Shown: piece after piece, positions 8,363 through 16,995 of the stretch
How the letters are laid out: each line of letters begins with the position of its first letter
Numbering within the stretch: position 1 is the first letter of the stretch
Assembly (NCBI RefSeq): GCF_034009455.1
Contig: NZ_CP125380.1
Span: 4,043,501-4,107,500 of the forward strand
DNA: 64,000 nucleotides
Direction of reading: 5' to 3'
DNA from: Pseudomonas sp. P5_109
GTDB lineage: Bacteria > Pseudomonadota > Gammaproteobacteria > Pseudomonadales > Pseudomonadaceae
Notes under the pieces: generated by a model
Told to the model about the DNA's origin: nothing
Databases searched by the model: none
Seen by the model: only the letters and a program-made list of their open reading frames with translations
Position numbers and translations under genes: made by a program

Positions 8363-8998
8363 TTCTGCCTCGTTAGTTTTGAGCAAGCTGGCACCGTGAG
8401 CGTTCATGGTCACGGTGAAATAGTTTGAATACTTCTTGTGGCGAAGCGTCTACTCACGCGCTCAGGGAGTGTAGATCACAATAAGCCAGTATCACCTTTG
8501 CGCAGCTGATCAACTCCGAATCAATTCCGTAATACTTACGCGCTGCCGTTACGGACCATCTGGCTTCTAGACAGCCAACCGTGATCAGCAGCCAAAAAGC
8601 GGATAGTCAGAGACTCACTTTAGAGGTCCGCCAAAGACCGCTATGGGCCGATTTCAGTCTGACGTGGCAGATCGCATTTGGCCGGTAGCGAGAGAAGCAA
8701 CGAAAGGTAAAGTGGAGCGCATAGCTGAACCGCTGCTGCGCGGCAATCAACCGCTTATAAAACTAAAGAGCTGAGATGTTGGCTATGGCGGCGAACGAGG
8801 ATCTGACTGATTGGAATGGCCGCTGGCGTATCTCTAACAGCGTGGTGTCTTGCAGAACGCTTCCAACTCGCAAGCCAACGTAGGGACAGGAGCCTGAGGG
8901 AGTGCCCAGAGGCAAGCCTCAAAAGCCCACGCCTTTCAAGCAGGAGCAATGCGCCGCCTGGCTCTGTAAACTGAAAATCAGCAAGCCGTTTAAACGCA
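8363..8998. other. 636-base region without a supported gene
   Basis: It contains the promoter region of the DUF1254 gene and the 3' side of the catabolic operon. Short open frames on both strands (for example 8755-8949 minus) have no ribosome site, no recognisable motif and unlikely composition. No REP, IS end or RNA gene was seen. It may be decayed sequence. Confidence 0.5.
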
Positions 8999-9745
8999 TC
9001 AAGTCGACAAGGTAACCGGTCCTATCCCGGCAAACTCAACTTCCACTTGCACCCCGGCCGACGCCCAGTAGATACCGGTCCAGCTACCACAAGCCACCAG
9101 GTCACCGGCTCGCAACGGGCTGCCCAGTGCTGCAGCGTGACGCGCCAGCCACGGCAGCGAACTCAGCGGCTCACCGAATGGATGGCTGCCAACGCCGACG
9201 AATTCAGGCACCCCGGCCACCCGCAACGCCACCTGTTGTCTTGACCAATCCGGCAATTCCCCCAGCGTTTGCGGTGCACCGAGTACCAGCGCGCGGTTGA
9301 GTTGCTGGTCGGCCAGCCGAAGCAGTGGCGCGGCCTGATCGCCCTGCAGCCAGCGCGTGCCACACAGTTCGATGCCCGGCATCCACACATCGACCGCCGC
9401 ACAGGCCATGGCCAGATCAGTGTGCTGGTCGAGGTCGCGCGACAGGCGCACGATCAGTTCACCCTCGATCCCGAAACCGAAGGCATCGCCCGGCGGAACC
9501 TGCCAACCCGACGGGTGTACCGCCAATGCCGGTACCCCCGCGGCGCTGATCAGCCCTCCCGGAGCGCCACCCAGTTTCCAAGCCGTTGGCGGCCCGGAGG
9601 CGAACCAGCCGAGGGCATCCGCTACCTGGCGCTGCACGGCATAGGCTTCGGCTTCGCTAGCCAGTTCCAGGGCTGGCAACCGTTGTTGGCGCCCCTCACG
9701 CCAGCCACGAATCAGGGTGGCGGCCACCTGCGCGACCGCACTCAC
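8999..9745 (-). CDS. hydratase of the 2-keto-4-pentenoate hydratase / FAH-fold family
   Basis: 248 residues, the typical length of MhpD-type hydratases. Fold words visible include AWKLGG, FGFGIEGELIVRLSRDL (acidic metal ligands), the block VWMPGIELCGTRWL, and GDLVACGSWTGIYWASAG near the C-terminus, which corresponds to the conserved G-x-V-T-G turn. In characterised relatives a divalent metal supports water addition to a 2-hydroxydienoate or decarboxylation of a 2-oxo acid. Last gene of the operon, overlapping the hydantoinase by 4 bases. Its substrate is likely a ring-opened product of that enzyme, but this is inference. Confidence 0.75.
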   Translation of the reverse strand: MSAVAQVAATLIRGWREGRQQRLPALELASEAEAYAVQRQVADALGWFASGPPTAWKLGGAPGGLISAAGVPALAVHPSGWQVPPGDAFGFGIEGELIVRLSRDLDQHTDLAMACAAVDVWMPGIELCGTRWLQGDQAAPLLRLADQQLNRALVLGAPQTLGELPDWSRQQVALRVAGVPEFVGVGSHPFGEPLSSLPWLARHAAALGSPLRAGDLVACGSWTGIYWASAGVQVEVEFAGIGPVTLST

Positions 9746-11178
9746 AATGCCAACTCAGTCTTACGTCGGCGCAGTTGCGCGGGCGCCGGGCGCTCGCACG
9801 GCAGAAACCGGCCGCGACCCGCCTCACCGCGCGGCTCACCGTCCCAGACCACCTCACCGCGAGACAGGGTCATGGCCGGCCAGGCGCTCAGCGTCATGCC
9901 GGCGTAAGGCGTGTAATCGACGTTGTGGTGCAGCATTTCGTTGCACAGGTGCACCGACTCACCTTCGTTCCAGATCACCAGGTCGGCATCGGCACCAATA
10001 GCGATGCTGCCCTTGCGCGGATACAACCCATACATCTTGGCGGCATTAGTGGAGGTCAGCGCAACAAAGCTTTGCGGGGTGATGCGCCCACTGCGCACGC
10101 CTTCGGACCAGAGCAGTGCCATGCGGGTTTCGACACCGGGAATGCCGTTGGCGATCTGGTCGAACGACACCTCTTCACCGTGGGCCTTCTTGCCATTCGG
10201 GCCATCGAAGCGAAAGGGTGCGTGGTCTGACGAGAAAATCTCGAACGAGCCGTTCTCCAGGCCATCCCAGATCACCTGCTGATTTGCGGCATCGCGCGGC
10301 GGCGGGCTGCAGATGCACTTGGCACCTTCGAAGCTGTCGTCACACCCCAGCGAGTCGGCGGTCAGGAACAGGTACTGCGGGCAGGTTTCGGCGTACACCT
10401 TCAACCCCTGGCTCTGGGCCCAGCGAATCTGCTCCACGGCCTCGCGACCCGACACGTGCACGATCAGGATCGGCACGTCCACCAGCTCGGCAAGGGCGAT
10501 GGCACGATGGGTCGCTTCGCGCTCCACCAGCATCGGCCGCGACGCGGCGTGGTAGCGCGGCGCAGTCAGGCCGGCCGCCAGTAGTCGTTCGGTGAGCCAG
10601 GCGATGCAATCGCTGTTCTCGGCGTGGAGCATCACCATGGCGCCCTCACGGCGCGCGACCGACAACGTCTCGAGAATCTCCCGATCACCCAGCTTCAGCG
10701 CATCGTAGGTCATGTAGATCTTGAACGATGTATAGCCTTCAGCAATCAAGGCCGGCAGTTCTTCACGCAGCACCTGCGGGGTGGGGTCGGTGACGATCAG
10801 GTGGAAGGCATAATCGATCACCGGCTTGTTACCCGCCCGACGATGGTAGTCATCGACGGCAGCGCGCAGGCTTTCGCCCTTCTGCTGACAGGCGAACGGG
10901 ATGACGGTGGTGGTGCCGCCGCAGGCCGCCGAGACCGTGCCGCTGAAGAAGTCATCGGCCATCACCGAGCCGTCGCCAGTCGGCTGGTCGAGGTGCACAT
11001 GGCTGTCGATGCCACCGGGGGTAACATGCCGGCCTGCCGCGTCGATTTCCTGGTGGCCTTGCGGCAGGTCCAGACCGAGGGAGACGATGCGCCCATCACG
11101 AATACCGATATCGCTGGTGAACGTGTCCGCGGCGGTTACCACGCGGGCGTTGCGAATCACCGTATCAAAAGGTTGCAT
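9742..11178 (-). CDS. dihydropyrimidinase / D-hydantoinase family cyclic amidohydrolase
   Basis: 478 residues. Amidohydrolase-superfamily binuclear centre is complete: His60-x-His62, the carboxylated lysine candidate Lys153 (SFKIYMTY), His185 (LHAEN), His241 (IVHVSG) and Asp318 (SSDHAPF). These are the positions expected for hydantoinases and dihydropyrimidinases, which hydrolyse cyclic ureides to N-carbamoyl amino acids. It is not an allantoinase or dihydroorotase by motif. Ribosome site GAAGAGG. No N-carbamoyl amidase of the usual type is in the operon; the adjacent PuuE-like deacetylase or another enzyme would have to process the product. Confidence 0.88.
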   Translation of the reverse strand: MQPFDTVIRNARVVTAADTFTSDIGIRDGRIVSLGLDLPQGHQEIDAAGRHVTPGGIDSHVHLDQPTGDGSVMADDFFSGTVSAACGGTTTVIPFACQQKGESLRAAVDDYHRRAGNKPVIDYAFHLIVTDPTPQVLREELPALIAEGYTSFKIYMTYDALKLGDREILETLSVARREGAMVMLHAENSDCIAWLTERLLAAGLTAPRYHAASRPMLVEREATHRAIALAELVDVPILIVHVSGREAVEQIRWAQSQGLKVYAETCPQYLFLTADSLGCDDSFEGAKCICSPPPRDAANQQVIWDGLENGSFEIFSSDHAPFRFDGPNGKKAHGEEVSFDQIANGIPGVETRMALLWSEGVRSGRITPQSFVALTSTNAAKMYGLYPRKGSIAIGADADLVIWNEGESVHLCNEMLHHNVDYTPYAGMTLSAWPAMTLSRGEVVWDGEPRGEAGRGRFLPCERPAPAQLRRRKTELAL

Positions 11179-11235
11179 ATCAGGCCTCTTCCAGAAGTAA
11201 CCGGCCCGCGCCGATCAGGTGGCGCGTGTCTTCAA

Positions 11236-12132
11236 TCAAGTTCGTTCAAGCCAGGCACGGGCGATTTCTTCGCGCGTAGCAAACCAGACACCGCCTTGTT
11301 GCTTGGCATACTCGATGAATTGCTTGATCGCCCTGACCCGCCCGGGACGGCCCACCATGCGTGGATGCAACCCGATGGACATCATGCGTGGTCCTTCAGC
11401 CGACTCCTCATAAAGGACCTCAAAGCTTTCTTTCATGTACTCGAAAAAGTCCGATGCCTGCGAAAGCCCCGGAGAATTCCAGTAGCGGAAATCGTTCACG
11501 TCGGCGGTATAAGGCACCACGAGATGACGCTTACCCTCGACCTCGACAAAGTAGGGAACATCGTCGTTGTAGGCATCGGAATCGTAGAGAAAACCGCCCT
11601 CTTCAGCGACCAGTCGACGTGTATTGACACTGGCGCCATACCGGCAATACCAGCCAACGGGACGCTTGCCACAGGTACGTTCGAATGACTCGATTGCCAG
11701 GCGCATGTGCTCACGCTCCTGCTCTTCAGTCAGGCGAAACACTTCCTCCCAGCGATACCCGTGACTGCAAATCTCATGGCCACCGGCGACGGCGGCGCGA
11801 GCCACATCAGGGTTCTGCTCAAAGGCCACTGCGCAGGCATGAAAGGTAGAGCGAACCGATTGCTGGTCGAGAATATCCAGAATTCGCCAGATCCCCACGC
11901 GCGAGCCGTACTCGTACATCGATTCCATCGCCAGATTGCGTGTGCCGTCGGGTATTGAATAGCTGCCCCATTCGGTCATTGATTCCTGGTCCGGGTCGCC
12001 CATGGCGAGCGAGCGTTCGGAGCCTTCTTCGTAGTTGATCACCAGGCTGATGGCCAAACGTGCGCCATTCGGCCAGGTGCCTTGCGGGCGTTGTCTACCG
12101 TAACCCACTAAATCGCGTGCAGGTGAAACCAT
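11236..12132 (-). CDS. polysaccharide-deacetylase-fold hydrolase, PuuE (allantoinase)-like
   Basis: 298 residues, the usual length of PuuE. NodB-type fold with INYEEGSE near the N-terminus, HEICSHGYRWE in the middle, and the C-terminal SIGLHPRMVGRPGR. These are hallmarks of the PuuE group, cofactor-free allantoinases acting on an amide bond in ureides. Catalysis on (S)-allantoin is proven only for close PuuE proteins. Here no uricase, OHCU decarboxylase or HIU hydrolase is nearby, so another amide is possible. Ribosome site CAGGAG before the ATG. Lies 57 bases upstream of the hydantoinase. Confidence 0.8.
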   Translation of the reverse strand: MVSPARDLVGYGRQRPQGTWPNGARLAISLVINYEEGSERSLAMGDPDQESMTEWGSYSIPDGTRNLAMESMYEYGSRVGIWRILDILDQQSVRSTFHACAVAFEQNPDVARAAVAGGHEICSHGYRWEEVFRLTEEQEREHMRLAIESFERTCGKRPVGWYCRYGASVNTRRLVAEEGGFLYDSDAYNDDVPYFVEVEGKRHLVVPYTADVNDFRYWNSPGLSQASDFFEYMKESFEVLYEESAEGPRMMSIGLHPRMVGRPGRVRAIKQFIEYAKQQGGVWFATREEIARAWLERT

Positions 12133-12186
12133 CGGGATATTCTCCTGAAGTGACTGGTTAAATAAGTACGTGGCGAAAGTTGCGAC

Positions 12187-13056
12187 TTAGCAGTCGATCT
12201 CTTTCAGCCGGTCATGGCTGAAGGTGCTGTCCGATTGCCACTCGCTGAACGCAAGCCCCATCGCCAGGGTTTGCGCAATGCAGAACGAAGCCGTGAGCGA
12301 ACGAAAGCCCAGTAACTCGGCGTCGTTGACCTCAATGACCGTATCGGCCATCTGCCCGATCGGGCTCAGAACGCTGTCAGTGATCGCAACCAGCGTCACC
12401 CCCGCTTCCCTCGCCTGACGGCAGGCCTCAACAGTGTCATGGGCGTACGGCGGAAAGCTGACGGCGATCAACAGATCATCATCGGCAATGGCACTGACCT
12501 GTTCGTGCAACGTGCCGCCTGCGCCGCTGATGTGCACGGTGCGCTGACCGACGCGGCTCAATGCATAACTGAGGTACGCCGCCACCGGAAAAGCGCGGCG
12601 CATGCCGATGACGAAGGTGGTCCGAGCGACTTGCAAGTGGGCGATAGCCGCTTCGATATTGGCCTGTTCACCGCCCTCCGCCAGATGCTCCAGAGAAACG
12701 ATATTGGCCTGGCTGAACTCACGCAAAATCGCGCCGACGTCACTCGGGTCCTCCAGCAACGTCTCACCGCCGTAGTGCCGAATACGTTCGCTGTGGGTGT
12801 CGGCAGCCTGTTGCAGCGGTGCTCGAAACAGCCGCTGCAAATCCTTGAAACCTGCAAAGCCAAGGGCCTGAGCCAGCCGAATATAAGCGGAAGGCGCGAT
12901 GTTTGAGCGCTTACCCAGTTCGGCCACCGTATTGAGTGCAATCTCATGCGGGTTGTCGATCAGGAATCGGGCAGCATCGCGTAGACGACCGGTCAGTTGT
13001 TCGTGCTGGGCCGCGATACAGTCACGCAGCTCTGCAAGGGTTTCAGGTAAGGCCAT
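12187..13056 (-). CDS. MurR/RpiR family transcriptional regulator
   Basis: 289 residues. The N-terminal RpiR helix-turn-helix (about 1-80) reads NTVAELGKRSNIAPSAYIRLAQALGF. A SIS sugar-isomerase-like domain (about 120-265) contains TFVIGMRRAFPVAAYLSYAL and AVSFPPYAHDT. RpiR regulators usually sense phosphosugars, but members embedded in amino acid or ureide operons are known. It lies inside the operon, between the PLP enzyme and the PuuE-like gene, so it probably controls the whole cluster. Confidence 0.88.
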   Translation of the reverse strand: MALPETLAELRDCIAAQHEQLTGRLRDAARFLIDNPHEIALNTVAELGKRSNIAPSAYIRLAQALGFAGFKDLQRLFRAPLQQAADTHSERIRHYGGETLLEDPSDVGAILREFSQANIVSLEHLAEGGEQANIEAAIAHLQVARTTFVIGMRRAFPVAAYLSYALSRVGQRTVHISGAGGTLHEQVSAIADDDLLIAVSFPPYAHDTVEACRQAREAGVTLVAITDSVLSPIGQMADTVIEVNDAELLGFRSLTASFCIAQTLAMGLAFSEWQSDSTFSHDRLKEIDC

Positions 13057-13092
13057 GATGAAGGCTCGTAAAATTAGAAGTGTGTACGCCGG

Positions 13093-14328
13093 TCAACGCA
13101 ACGCATTGATGGCTTGATCCAGCGAAGTGATGAGGCGGTCGACTTCTTCCAGCGTGTTGTAATGCGCCAACGACACCCGCACTACCCCGCCAAACTGGTC
13201 AAGCCCAAGGGCTTCGATAAGTCGCCGTGCATAGAAGTCACCAAACCGAATGCCAATCCGGTGCTCATCGACCCTACGCACAACAGCCTCTGACTGAACG
13301 CCCTCAACCACGAAACTGATCGTTGGCACTCGATTGCGGGTACTTGCTTTACCAATGATCCGAACGCCCTCGCGCTGACGCAAAAACGCCAGCAGACGCT
13401 CGGCGAGCAAATCCTCCTGCACCTCAAAAGCATCGAACGCAGTCTGCATGCACTGGCGCTCGCTGCCTTGCGCTCCAAGCCGGGTGCCGATGTCGAGCAA
13501 ATAGTCGGTAATGCCGATGCAACCAAATGACAACTCGTAGTTGACGTTGCCCGGCTGCAATTTGTAAGGCACCACGTCCTGGCCGATGAAAAAGTGGTTA
13601 AGGCTCGGCAACTCCAGCAACAGATAGCGACGTCCCCAGAGTACGGCAAAGTGCGGGCCGAAGGTTTTATAGAAGCTATAAACGTAGAAGTCGGCGCCGC
13701 TCGCCTGAACATCCACCAGACGGTGTGGCGCATAAGCGACGGCGTCCACACACAGTTTCGCACCCACCGCATGCACACGCCGCGCAACTTCGGCGACTGG
13801 ATTGACCGAGCCGAGAATATTCGAGGTGTGGGTCATGGCCACATAACGGGTTTTGTCATTGAGCAAGACCTGCAGGTCATCCAGCTCCAACTCACAACTG
13901 TCGAGATTGACCTGCCACACGCGCAAGGTCGCCCCACGGCTTTCGCACAGCTTGACCCAGGGTCCGATGTTGGCCTCGTGATCGCAATTGGTGACGATGA
14001 TTTCATCGCCTGGAACGATTGACGGGGCGATGGCGCGACACAGTATTTGCAACAAGTGGGTGGTCGAGCCGCCCATGATCACTTCTTCGGGGTGCTCGGC
14101 GTTGATCAACTGCATGACCGAGTGGCGCGCCTGCATCACTCGCTCGCCAGCGACAACGGAAGGTTGGTAGGACGCACCCAGTTGCACACTGTTGTTCAGC
14201 AGGTAATCACAGACACGCTCAGCCACGGAGTTCAGTACCATCGAACCACCGGCGTTATCCATGTAGGCATAACCATCGGCCAAACCTGGAAATTGCTTGC
14301 GAACGTAATCGATATCGAGAGGATTCAC
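13093..14328 (-). CDS. PLP-dependent enzyme of the cysteine desulfurase-like (class V aminotransferase) family, no catalytic Cys
   Basis: 411 residues from a GTG at 14328 with GGAGAAAG 8 bases upstream; a TTG at 14352 overlapping the ATPase stop is the alternative. Class V aminotransferase fold with DNAGGS near the N-terminus, His117 in NCDHEAN, Asp195 in VDAVAYAPHR, and the PLP lysine Lys221 in YSFYKTFGPH. The region that in SufS/CsdA reads RTGHHCA here reads RFGDFYA (about 362-367), so the catalytic cysteine is absent. No SufE, SufU or IscU partner is nearby. It is therefore probably not a sulfur donor but a lyase, epimerase or similar enzyme acting on the compound imported by the adjacent transporter. 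Confidence 0.8.
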   Translation of the reverse strand: MNPLDIDYVRKQFPGLADGYAYMDNAGGSMVLNSVAERVCDYLLNNSVQLGASYQPSVVAGERVMQARHSVMQLINAEHPEEVIMGGSTTHLLQILCRAIAPSIVPGDEIIVTNCDHEANIGPWVKLCESRGATLRVWQVNLDSCELELDDLQVLLNDKTRYVAMTHTSNILGSVNPVAEVARRVHAVGAKLCVDAVAYAPHRLVDVQASGADFYVYSFYKTFGPHFAVLWGRRYLLLELPSLNHFFIGQDVVPYKLQPGNVNYELSFGCIGITDYLLDIGTRLGAQGSERQCMQTAFDAFEVQEDLLAERLLAFLRQREGVRIIGKASTRNRVPTISFVVEGVQSEAVVRRVDEHRIGIRFGDFYARRLIEALGLDQFGGVVRVSLAHYNTLEEVDRLITSLDQAINALR

Positions 14329-14348
14329 TCTACTTTCTCCAGCCTGAG

Positions 14349-15083
14349 TCAATGATGCAAGATGGCCTGCAGGAACGCTTGTGTGCGAGGTTCCTTAGGT
14401 GCGGTAAAAAACGGTTCAGGGATGTTCTGCTCAACAATGCGTCCGCTTTCCATGAAGATCACCCGGTCGGCGACCCGACGGGCAAAGCCCATTTCGTGAG
14501 TCACCACGACCATCGTGACGCCGGAGCGCGCAAGGTTCTGCATGACATCGAGTACTTCGCCAACCATCTCCGGGTCCAGCGCCGAAGTCGGTTCGTCGAA
14601 CAGAATTGCCCGCGGCTCCATGGCCATGGTGCGGGCAATAGCGACACGCTGCTGTTGGCCGCCAGACAATTGACTCGGGTATTTGTGAGCGTGATCGCCC
14701 ATACCGACCTTCACCAATAGTTCCTTGGCCCTGGCGTGAGCTTCACGCCGACTCAGCCCGCGAACGCGGATCGGCGCCAGCGACACGTTGTCGAGAACAG
14801 TGAGGTGCGGATAGAGGTTGAAGCTCTGAAACACCATACCTACTTCGCTACGGATGGCGCTCAGTCGCGGACCGTTTTCAACCCGCTCTCCCCCCACCCG
14901 AATATCGCCCTGCTGGTAGTCTTCAAGCAGATTGATGCAGCGAATCAAGGTCGATTTTCCCGAACCGGACGGGCCAAGAATGACCACCACTTCACCCTCT
15001 TCAACCTGCAAATTGATATTGCTTAACGCCTTGAAGCTGCCGTAGTACTTGTCGAGTTTTTCGATGTCAATCAACGTACTCAT
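14349..15083 (-). CDS. polar amino acid ABC transporter ATP-binding protein
   Basis: 244 residues, GlnQ-class. Walker [10 protein letters not shown] (about 38-46), signature [14 protein letters not shown], and Walker [16 protein letters not shown]. It forms the importer with the adjacent permease and binding protein. The start overlaps the permease stop by 4 bases. Confidence 0.93.
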   Translation of the reverse strand: MSTLIDIEKLDKYYGSFKALSNINLQVEEGEVVVILGPSGSGKSTLIRCINLLEDYQQGDIRVGGERVENGPRLSAIRSEVGMVFQSFNLYPHLTVLDNVSLAPIRVRGLSRREAHARAKELLVKVGMGDHAHKYPSQLSGGQQQRVAIARTMAMEPRAILFDEPTSALDPEMVGEVLDVMQNLARSGVTMVVVTHEMGFARRVADRVIFMESGRIVEQNIPEPFFTAPKEPRTQAFLQAILHH

Positions 15084-15757
15084 GCGGTTTTTCCTCCAGA
15101 GGCGTTACGACGTTCAACCCAGCTGACCATTTGTACCAGCGGCAGCAATAGCAACAGGTACAGCAAGGCAGCGCCCACCAGTGGCGTCGGATTGGCGGCC
15201 AGTGCCTGAGCCTGGGTTGCCTGCTTCAACAAGTCGGGCATGGCGACGACTGAAGCGAGCGCCGTGTCTTTCATGACGTTGATGCAGTTGCTGGTCATAG
15301 GGGGCATTACGATGCGGATGGCCTGGGGTAAAACGACGTCACGCATGGTATTGAAGAAGCTCATGCCTTGAGAGGCCGATGCTTCGAACTGGCCACGGGG
15401 AATGGCCTCGATGCCCGAACGAAAAATCTCCGCACTGTAGGCGCAGGAGACAAGCGAGAGCGCACTGGCAGCGGCCGCAAAAGACGACAGTCGAATGCCG
15501 ACAAAAGGCAGCGCGTAATAGATGAGTACCAATAAAACCAGCAGTGGAATAGAGCGCATGATATCGATGTAGATACGCGCAAGCGCTCGAACAGGTGCGT
15601 AGGAGTACAACCGCAGCAATGCCAGCAACAGCCCGCCCACCAGGCCCAGGGCAATGCTCACCACCCCCAGCAAAATGGTCACGCCCAAACCGCGCATCAT
15701 CAGCGGAAGCGAATCGACGAGCACGTTCCAGTTGAAGAATGTCTGCAAAAGATCCAT
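15080..15757 (-). CDS. polar amino acid ABC transporter permease
   Basis: 225 residues, HisM/GlnP-type inner-membrane permease with about five helices. The EAA loop reads [20 protein letters not shown] and meets the ATPase. Only one permease gene is present, so a homodimer is expected. Ribosome site GAGG before the ATG. Separated from the upstream binding-protein gene by a hairpin, and overlaps the ATPase gene. Confidence 0.92.
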   Translation of the reverse strand: MDLLQTFFNWNVLVDSLPLMMRGLGVTILLGVVSIALGLVGGLLLALLRLYSYAPVRALARIYIDIMRSIPLLVLLVLIYYALPFVGIRLSSFAAAASALSLVSCAYSAEIFRSGIEAIPRGQFEASASQGMSFFNTMRDVVLPQAIRIVMPPMTSNCINVMKDTALASVVAMPDLLKQATQAQALAANPTPLVGAALLYLLLLLPLVQMVSWVERRNASGGKTA

Positions 15758-15776
15758 GGGATACCTCGGTCAATAC

Positions 15777-15801
15777 AAGTGGCGAACGGGCGTCGCCACT
15801 T
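15777..15801. terminator. hairpin between binding-protein and permease genes
   Basis: Perfect 9-bp stem AAGTGGCGA/TCGCCACTT with a 7-base loop, directly after the binding-protein stop on the minus strand. Such stems in ABC operons typically cause partial termination or protect the upstream mRNA, giving more binding protein than permease. Confidence 0.6.
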
Positions 15802-15821
15802 ACATGCATCATCAGCAGGGC

Positions 15822-16598
15822 TTACTTGAGAACGGCGGTTACTTTCATGGTACTCGAATCTTTATCGGCGTCAGCGCCGAACCACTGTTTGTGGATTTTC
15901 CCCAAGGTACCGTCTTCTTTCATCTTGCTGATAATGTCGTTGACCTGATCGCTCATCGCCCATCCTTTGGCGTGCATCAGCGAGTAGCGCTCACCGGTGG
16001 GAATACGCGCCACGATGGAATACTGCGGTTTGTCCTTGATGTAGTAGAGCACCGCAGGAATGTCACTGATATAGCCATCGATTCGCCCGGAAGCCAGATC
16101 AAGCATGGCCGGCGATAGCCCTTCATAGCGCGAGACATCGGCGAACTTGTACTCGTCCTTGTGTTGGCCGATCCACATGTCGCCGGTAGAGCCAGTGTCG
16201 ACACCAACCACCTTGTCGTTCATGTCGGCCAGGCTTTTGACCTTGGAAGTGGTCAGTGCGGTGAGCGACTGGTCGCTGTCGAAGTAAGGCTGCGCAAAGG
16301 CTACCGACTCCAGACGTTTCGGAGTGATGGTGATGGATGAAATAGCGATGTCGACGCGTTTGGATTGCACGGCACTGAACAGGCCGTTGAAAGGAATGTT
16401 GACGAACTCGACGCTTTTTCCGGCGCGTTTGGCCACCTCATTTACAACATCGACTTCGAAGCCGACAAACTCACCTTTGGAATCCTGAAATTCCCAAGGC
16501 ACGTTGCCAACGTTAGCACCTACGGTCCAGTCCGCGGCCCAGGCTGGCAGAGAAACTGCGGCCGTCATGAACAGTCCCAGCATCATTTTCGCTTTCAT
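15822..16598 (-). CDS. amino-acid-type ABC transporter periplasmic binding protein
   Basis: 258 residues. Signal peptide ending PAWAAD (cleavage near residue 21), then the SBP_bac_3 fold: FVGFEVDVVNEVAKRAG, DIAISSITITPKRLESVAFAQPY. It lacks the lipobox, so it is a soluble periplasmic protein. First gene of the eight-gene operon, with ribosome site GGGAG. Ligand unknown: the ligand-arginine/aspartate frame of amino acid binders is present, and the neighbours suggest an amide- or ureide-containing amino acid derivative. Confidence 0.9.
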   Translation of the reverse strand: MKAKMMLGLFMTAAVSLPAWAADWTVGANVGNVPWEFQDSKGEFVGFEVDVVNEVAKRAGKSVEFVNIPFNGLFSAVQSKRVDIAISSITITPKRLESVAFAQPYFDSDQSLTALTTSKVKSLADMNDKVVGVDTGSTGDMWIGQHKDEYKFADVSRYEGLSPAMLDLASGRIDGYISDIPAVLYYIKDKPQYSIVARIPTGERYSLMHAKGWAMSDQVNDIISKMKEDGTLGKIHKQWFGADADKDSSTMKVTAVLK

Positions 16599-16995
16599 GT
16601 TTGCTCCCGATTGTTTGTTTTTTTAGGTGCTAACAGCAGGTGAACTCGTACAACGTGGGATCGAGAGTAAATCACTGGATCATTTATTTCAACACCGCTT
16701 GTCTGTGAATTTTTTACTCCAAGACCGTCTTCAGTTTTCCTTAAACGTCATGGGGCAGCGTTTACCAGCTATGGCAGCGTGCTGCGAAGTGACGTCTAAG
16801 GCGCCCAGGTATGAAATCCAGAATCAGTGGCCACAGTCTCGATGACAGCTTCGGGTCAACTGCTACCAGTCCTCGACAAAGCGCACGCGCTCAACGGTCA
16901 ACCCAAACCTGCGACAATGCTGCCTCTTCGGGCTTCGTAACTTGCGTGGCAAACGTTCAGGTATTTGAATAACTCATTCACGGGGAGCAGCCACA
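16599..16995. other. 397-base divergent intergenic region
   Basis: It separates the start of the catabolic operon from the divergent LysR gene and should contain both promoters. I see no gene, REP or strong dyad in it. Confidence 0.5.

Noticed and set aside
8755..8949. 64-residue minus-strand frame in the 8.4-9.0 kb gap
   Set aside because: No ribosome site, no motif, Arg/Leu/Ser-rich composition of random high-GC sequence.
11236..12132. Calling the PuuE-like gene an allantoinase of a purine pathway
   Set aside because: None of the other urate or allantoin degradation genes is present, so only the fold and subgroup are claimed.
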